Shown one piece after another: positions 5,827 through 7,745 of a DNA stretch of 7,745 nucleotides. This stretch comes from Marine group II euryarchaeote REDSEA-S43_B8 (GTDB lineage Archaea > Thermoplasmatota > Poseidoniia > Poseidoniales > Thalassarchaeaceae). The notes under the pieces were generated by a model. That model ran no database searches and was not told the DNA's origin. It was given only the letters and a program-made list of their open reading frames with translations. The DNA is taken from positions 1 through 7,745 of the forward strand of contig LUSA01000023.1 of NCBI GenBank assembly GCA_001629235.1, read 5' to 3'. A program made the position numbers and the translations under genes. The stretch's first letter is position 1, and every line of letters begins with the position of its first letter.

Positions 5827-7745
5827 CGGTATGCAACCCATGTTCTACATAATCGGCTTCACTTTCGCTATGGGTTGGATTTCCAGCTCATTCAGGGACA
5901 AGCCATGGCTTCTGATAGTAATGGGTGGGAGTGTACTATTCGGCTCGATTCTTTCAATTCTCTTCATACTTCAGGAAGCTCAGTTGTACAGCGGCTGGGA
6001 CATCCTTTTCACGGGGGGATTCTACTTCTCCAAGAATAAAATCTTCCTAACAATCGGAGAGGCTCAGGCTCCAGAACGCGGAAGACTATTCGCTTCCTAT
6101 GGGCCTATAGTGGCGGTTATCGCTATAGGATGCGCAGTAATACTACTATGGAGGGGCAGCAGGAAGAACCAGTCAGAACTTACTCTACTAGGTCTATGGA
6201 CCCTGATAGCATCTTACATGTCATGGTCCGCTGGCCGATTCATCATCAACGCTACACCTGCTATGGCAGTAGTAGGGGGAATCGGAATCTCAATGCTGTG
6301 GAGTGCAGCAAGTCTGCCAACATTTTCCAAGGTTTGGAGGAACTCGGGAATAGGTACTCCCAGGACTCGTTTCAAGTCTCTATGGCCAGCAACTAAGGCT
6401 CGTCCAGGCATACCCGCTATGATCATGGTGATCCTTCTTATCTCTTCACAGCACGCTACATATGGTATCGACTCTGGTATACCGGGAAATGACAGGTCGG
6501 CAAATGAGGTCGATCAGAGCATCTACGACTTGGCACCAGATATCCTGAGGCAGGATCTTCTAGGCTTGTTCTCGGTAATGAACAGCGAACAGTACGACCC
6601 CAGCGAATCAGGGCTTTGGTATCTGGGTACCTTCGGACCGAGCTTCGGAGGACAAGGATGGAATGAGGCATATGAGTGGCTTTCTGAGCAAGACAGCGAC
6701 GTTCCATTCAGCGAAAGACCAGCCTTCGTATCTTGGTGGGATTACGGTTTCCAGGCCCTTGCTTCCGGAGATCACCCTACCGTGGCAGACAACTTCCAGT
6801 CAGGGATCCCGAACAGCGGGGCAATGCTACTATCTTCAGGACAGGAAGACACTCTATCTTTGTTCATCTCAACACTTGCCTTCGGTGACAGGAAATTGAA
6901 TGATATGGTTCTTGGAGCAGACTTCCTAGCTGCATTGGAACCAGAATTGTCCGGAGAACAGATCCAGGAGTTCCAAGCTATACTATCGAACGAGGACCTC
7001 GAGTTCCTGGAAACGCGATCAATGGCAGTAGTTGCAGAGTACGGCGAGGTACAGATGCTCAAGGGCAATCCGTTGGACGATGATGGGATGCCCTTGTCCG
7101 ATGCAGGTCACATGTTCATCATCATAAAGGAAGGTGAGCAGTTCGAAGAACCCACGGCCAATGAATCAGAGGCTAGGACCCTTTTCAACAATGCACGTGG
7201 ATCGGGTTTGAATTCAGAGTACGAAATTCTTGATTTCGAAGACGCCAAGCACTACAACGTTGGCGGCTACCTTTACACCCGAGACATAATTGATGACTAC
7301 TACGACGTATCTACTGCAATTCACCGTACTAATGCGAAGTTCGGCATGGCTAGGGCGTTCCTGACAGCAGCTTTGGACCTGGAACAACTCGTAAGCGTCT
7401 ACCACAAGATTTCCTCCATCGATAACTACGAGGTGTCCGACTTCGAGGAATCCCATGGAAGCACAACAGCAAGGAATCATGAAATCAGATACTTTGCCGT
7501 AGACAACCGCCTCTATCCATTGGGAGGAAGGGCATATCAGGATTTCCAGTCTTATCACAGGGGGGCATATTCAGGTATTTTCCATGCACCTACGGGACTC
7601 TCTGGCCTAGATATGGATACGTACATCACAACTACCTACGAGACCAACCAGGGGCCAAAGAACCTCCAGGAATTCTTGGACCAGCAGATGTCGGACCTCA
7701 GGGCACAGGCATCAGGTGCATCCACTGGGGAGGACATGATCCAAC
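5657..7745 (+). CDS. aglB: AglB/STT3-type oligosaccharyltransferase, remainder in shifted frame (3' end outside window)
   Basis: This is the continuation of the upstream gene after the 13-bp duplication: 696 codons without a stop, running off the window. Joined to residue 525, the protein exceeds 1,220 aa. It has further membrane helices to about 6470, then a large outward-facing soluble domain. Diagnostic motifs are TIGE at 6050-6061 (the TIXE motif of the flexible outer loop, restored residues 657-660), WWDYG at 6734-6748 (residues 885-889, the sequon-recognition motif shared by STT3, AglB and PglB), PTVADNF at about 6776-6796, and IRYFAVDNRLYP at 7484-7519, where the second sequon-binding DK/MI-type motif is expected. 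The frame is open upstream only to a TAA at 5612 and has no ATG before 5753. No ribosome binding site is seen there, so independent translation is unlikely. Stop and C-terminus are not visible. Confidence 0.88.

Noticed and set aside
6130..7558. Small ORFs on both strands between 6130 and 7558
   Set aside because: They are shadows of the aglB frame, which is open throughout and carries the TIGE, WWDYG and ADNF motifs.
1..7745. CRISPR arrays, tRNA or rRNA genes, transposase genes or phage genes
   Set aside because: No regularly spaced repeats, tRNA-like folds, terminal inverted repeats or mobile-element proteins were found. The gaps are short and nearly all of the window is coding.

Overview
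The window reads as a stretch of archaeal chromosome. Three genes point that way. One is a CDP-archaeol synthase (carS), which makes an ether-lipid precursor found in archaea. One is an AglB/STT3-type oligosaccharyltransferase. The third encodes a secreted, C-terminally anchored surface protein with a beta-helix-like start and a CARDB-like domain. Moderate GC, few recognisable Shine-Dalgarno sites and this style of surface protein would fit a marine Thermoplasmatota archaeon (Poseidoniales/Marine Group II). That placement is an inference from gene content, not a measured result.

Layout: positions 1-101 (+) hold the last 32 codons of a glutamate dehydrogenase gene that began before the window. 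Its 3' end overlaps by 16 bp a convergent minus-strand gene (86-1807) for a surface-anchored protein with six N-glycosylation sequons. A 119-bp divergent intergenic region separates that gene from carS (1927-2610, +). Next comes purD (2660-3934, +), 49 bp downstream. After a 134-bp gap with a perfect 8-bp inverted repeat, an aglB-like gene fills the rest of the window (about 4069 to beyond 7745, +).

The most notable observation is in aglB. The reading frame is broken by an exact 13-bp tandem duplication (GGGTTTCGTATAC twice, 5631-5656). With one copy removed, the frame continues without a stop for 696 codons to the window edge. It then contains the rest of the oligosaccharyltransferase, including the TIGE and WWDYG motifs. 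As written, the protein ends at 5826 after 60 out-of-frame residues and loses those parts. This could be a real slippage mutation, a reversible length-variable site, or an assembly or sequencing artefact. The absence of any other damage in the downstream frame means it is recent or not real.

The second oddity is that this AglB carries about 285 residues of extra hydrophobic sequence (about eight predicted membrane segments) before the point where a usual AglB begins.

Functionally, carS supplies a membrane-lipid precursor, aglB glycosylates exported proteins, and the sequon-rich surface protein is a plausible substrate. PurD (purine synthesis) and glutamate dehydrogenase (nitrogen metabolism) are housekeeping neighbours with no evident link. 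I found no RNA genes, insertion sequences, CRISPR arrays or phage genes.
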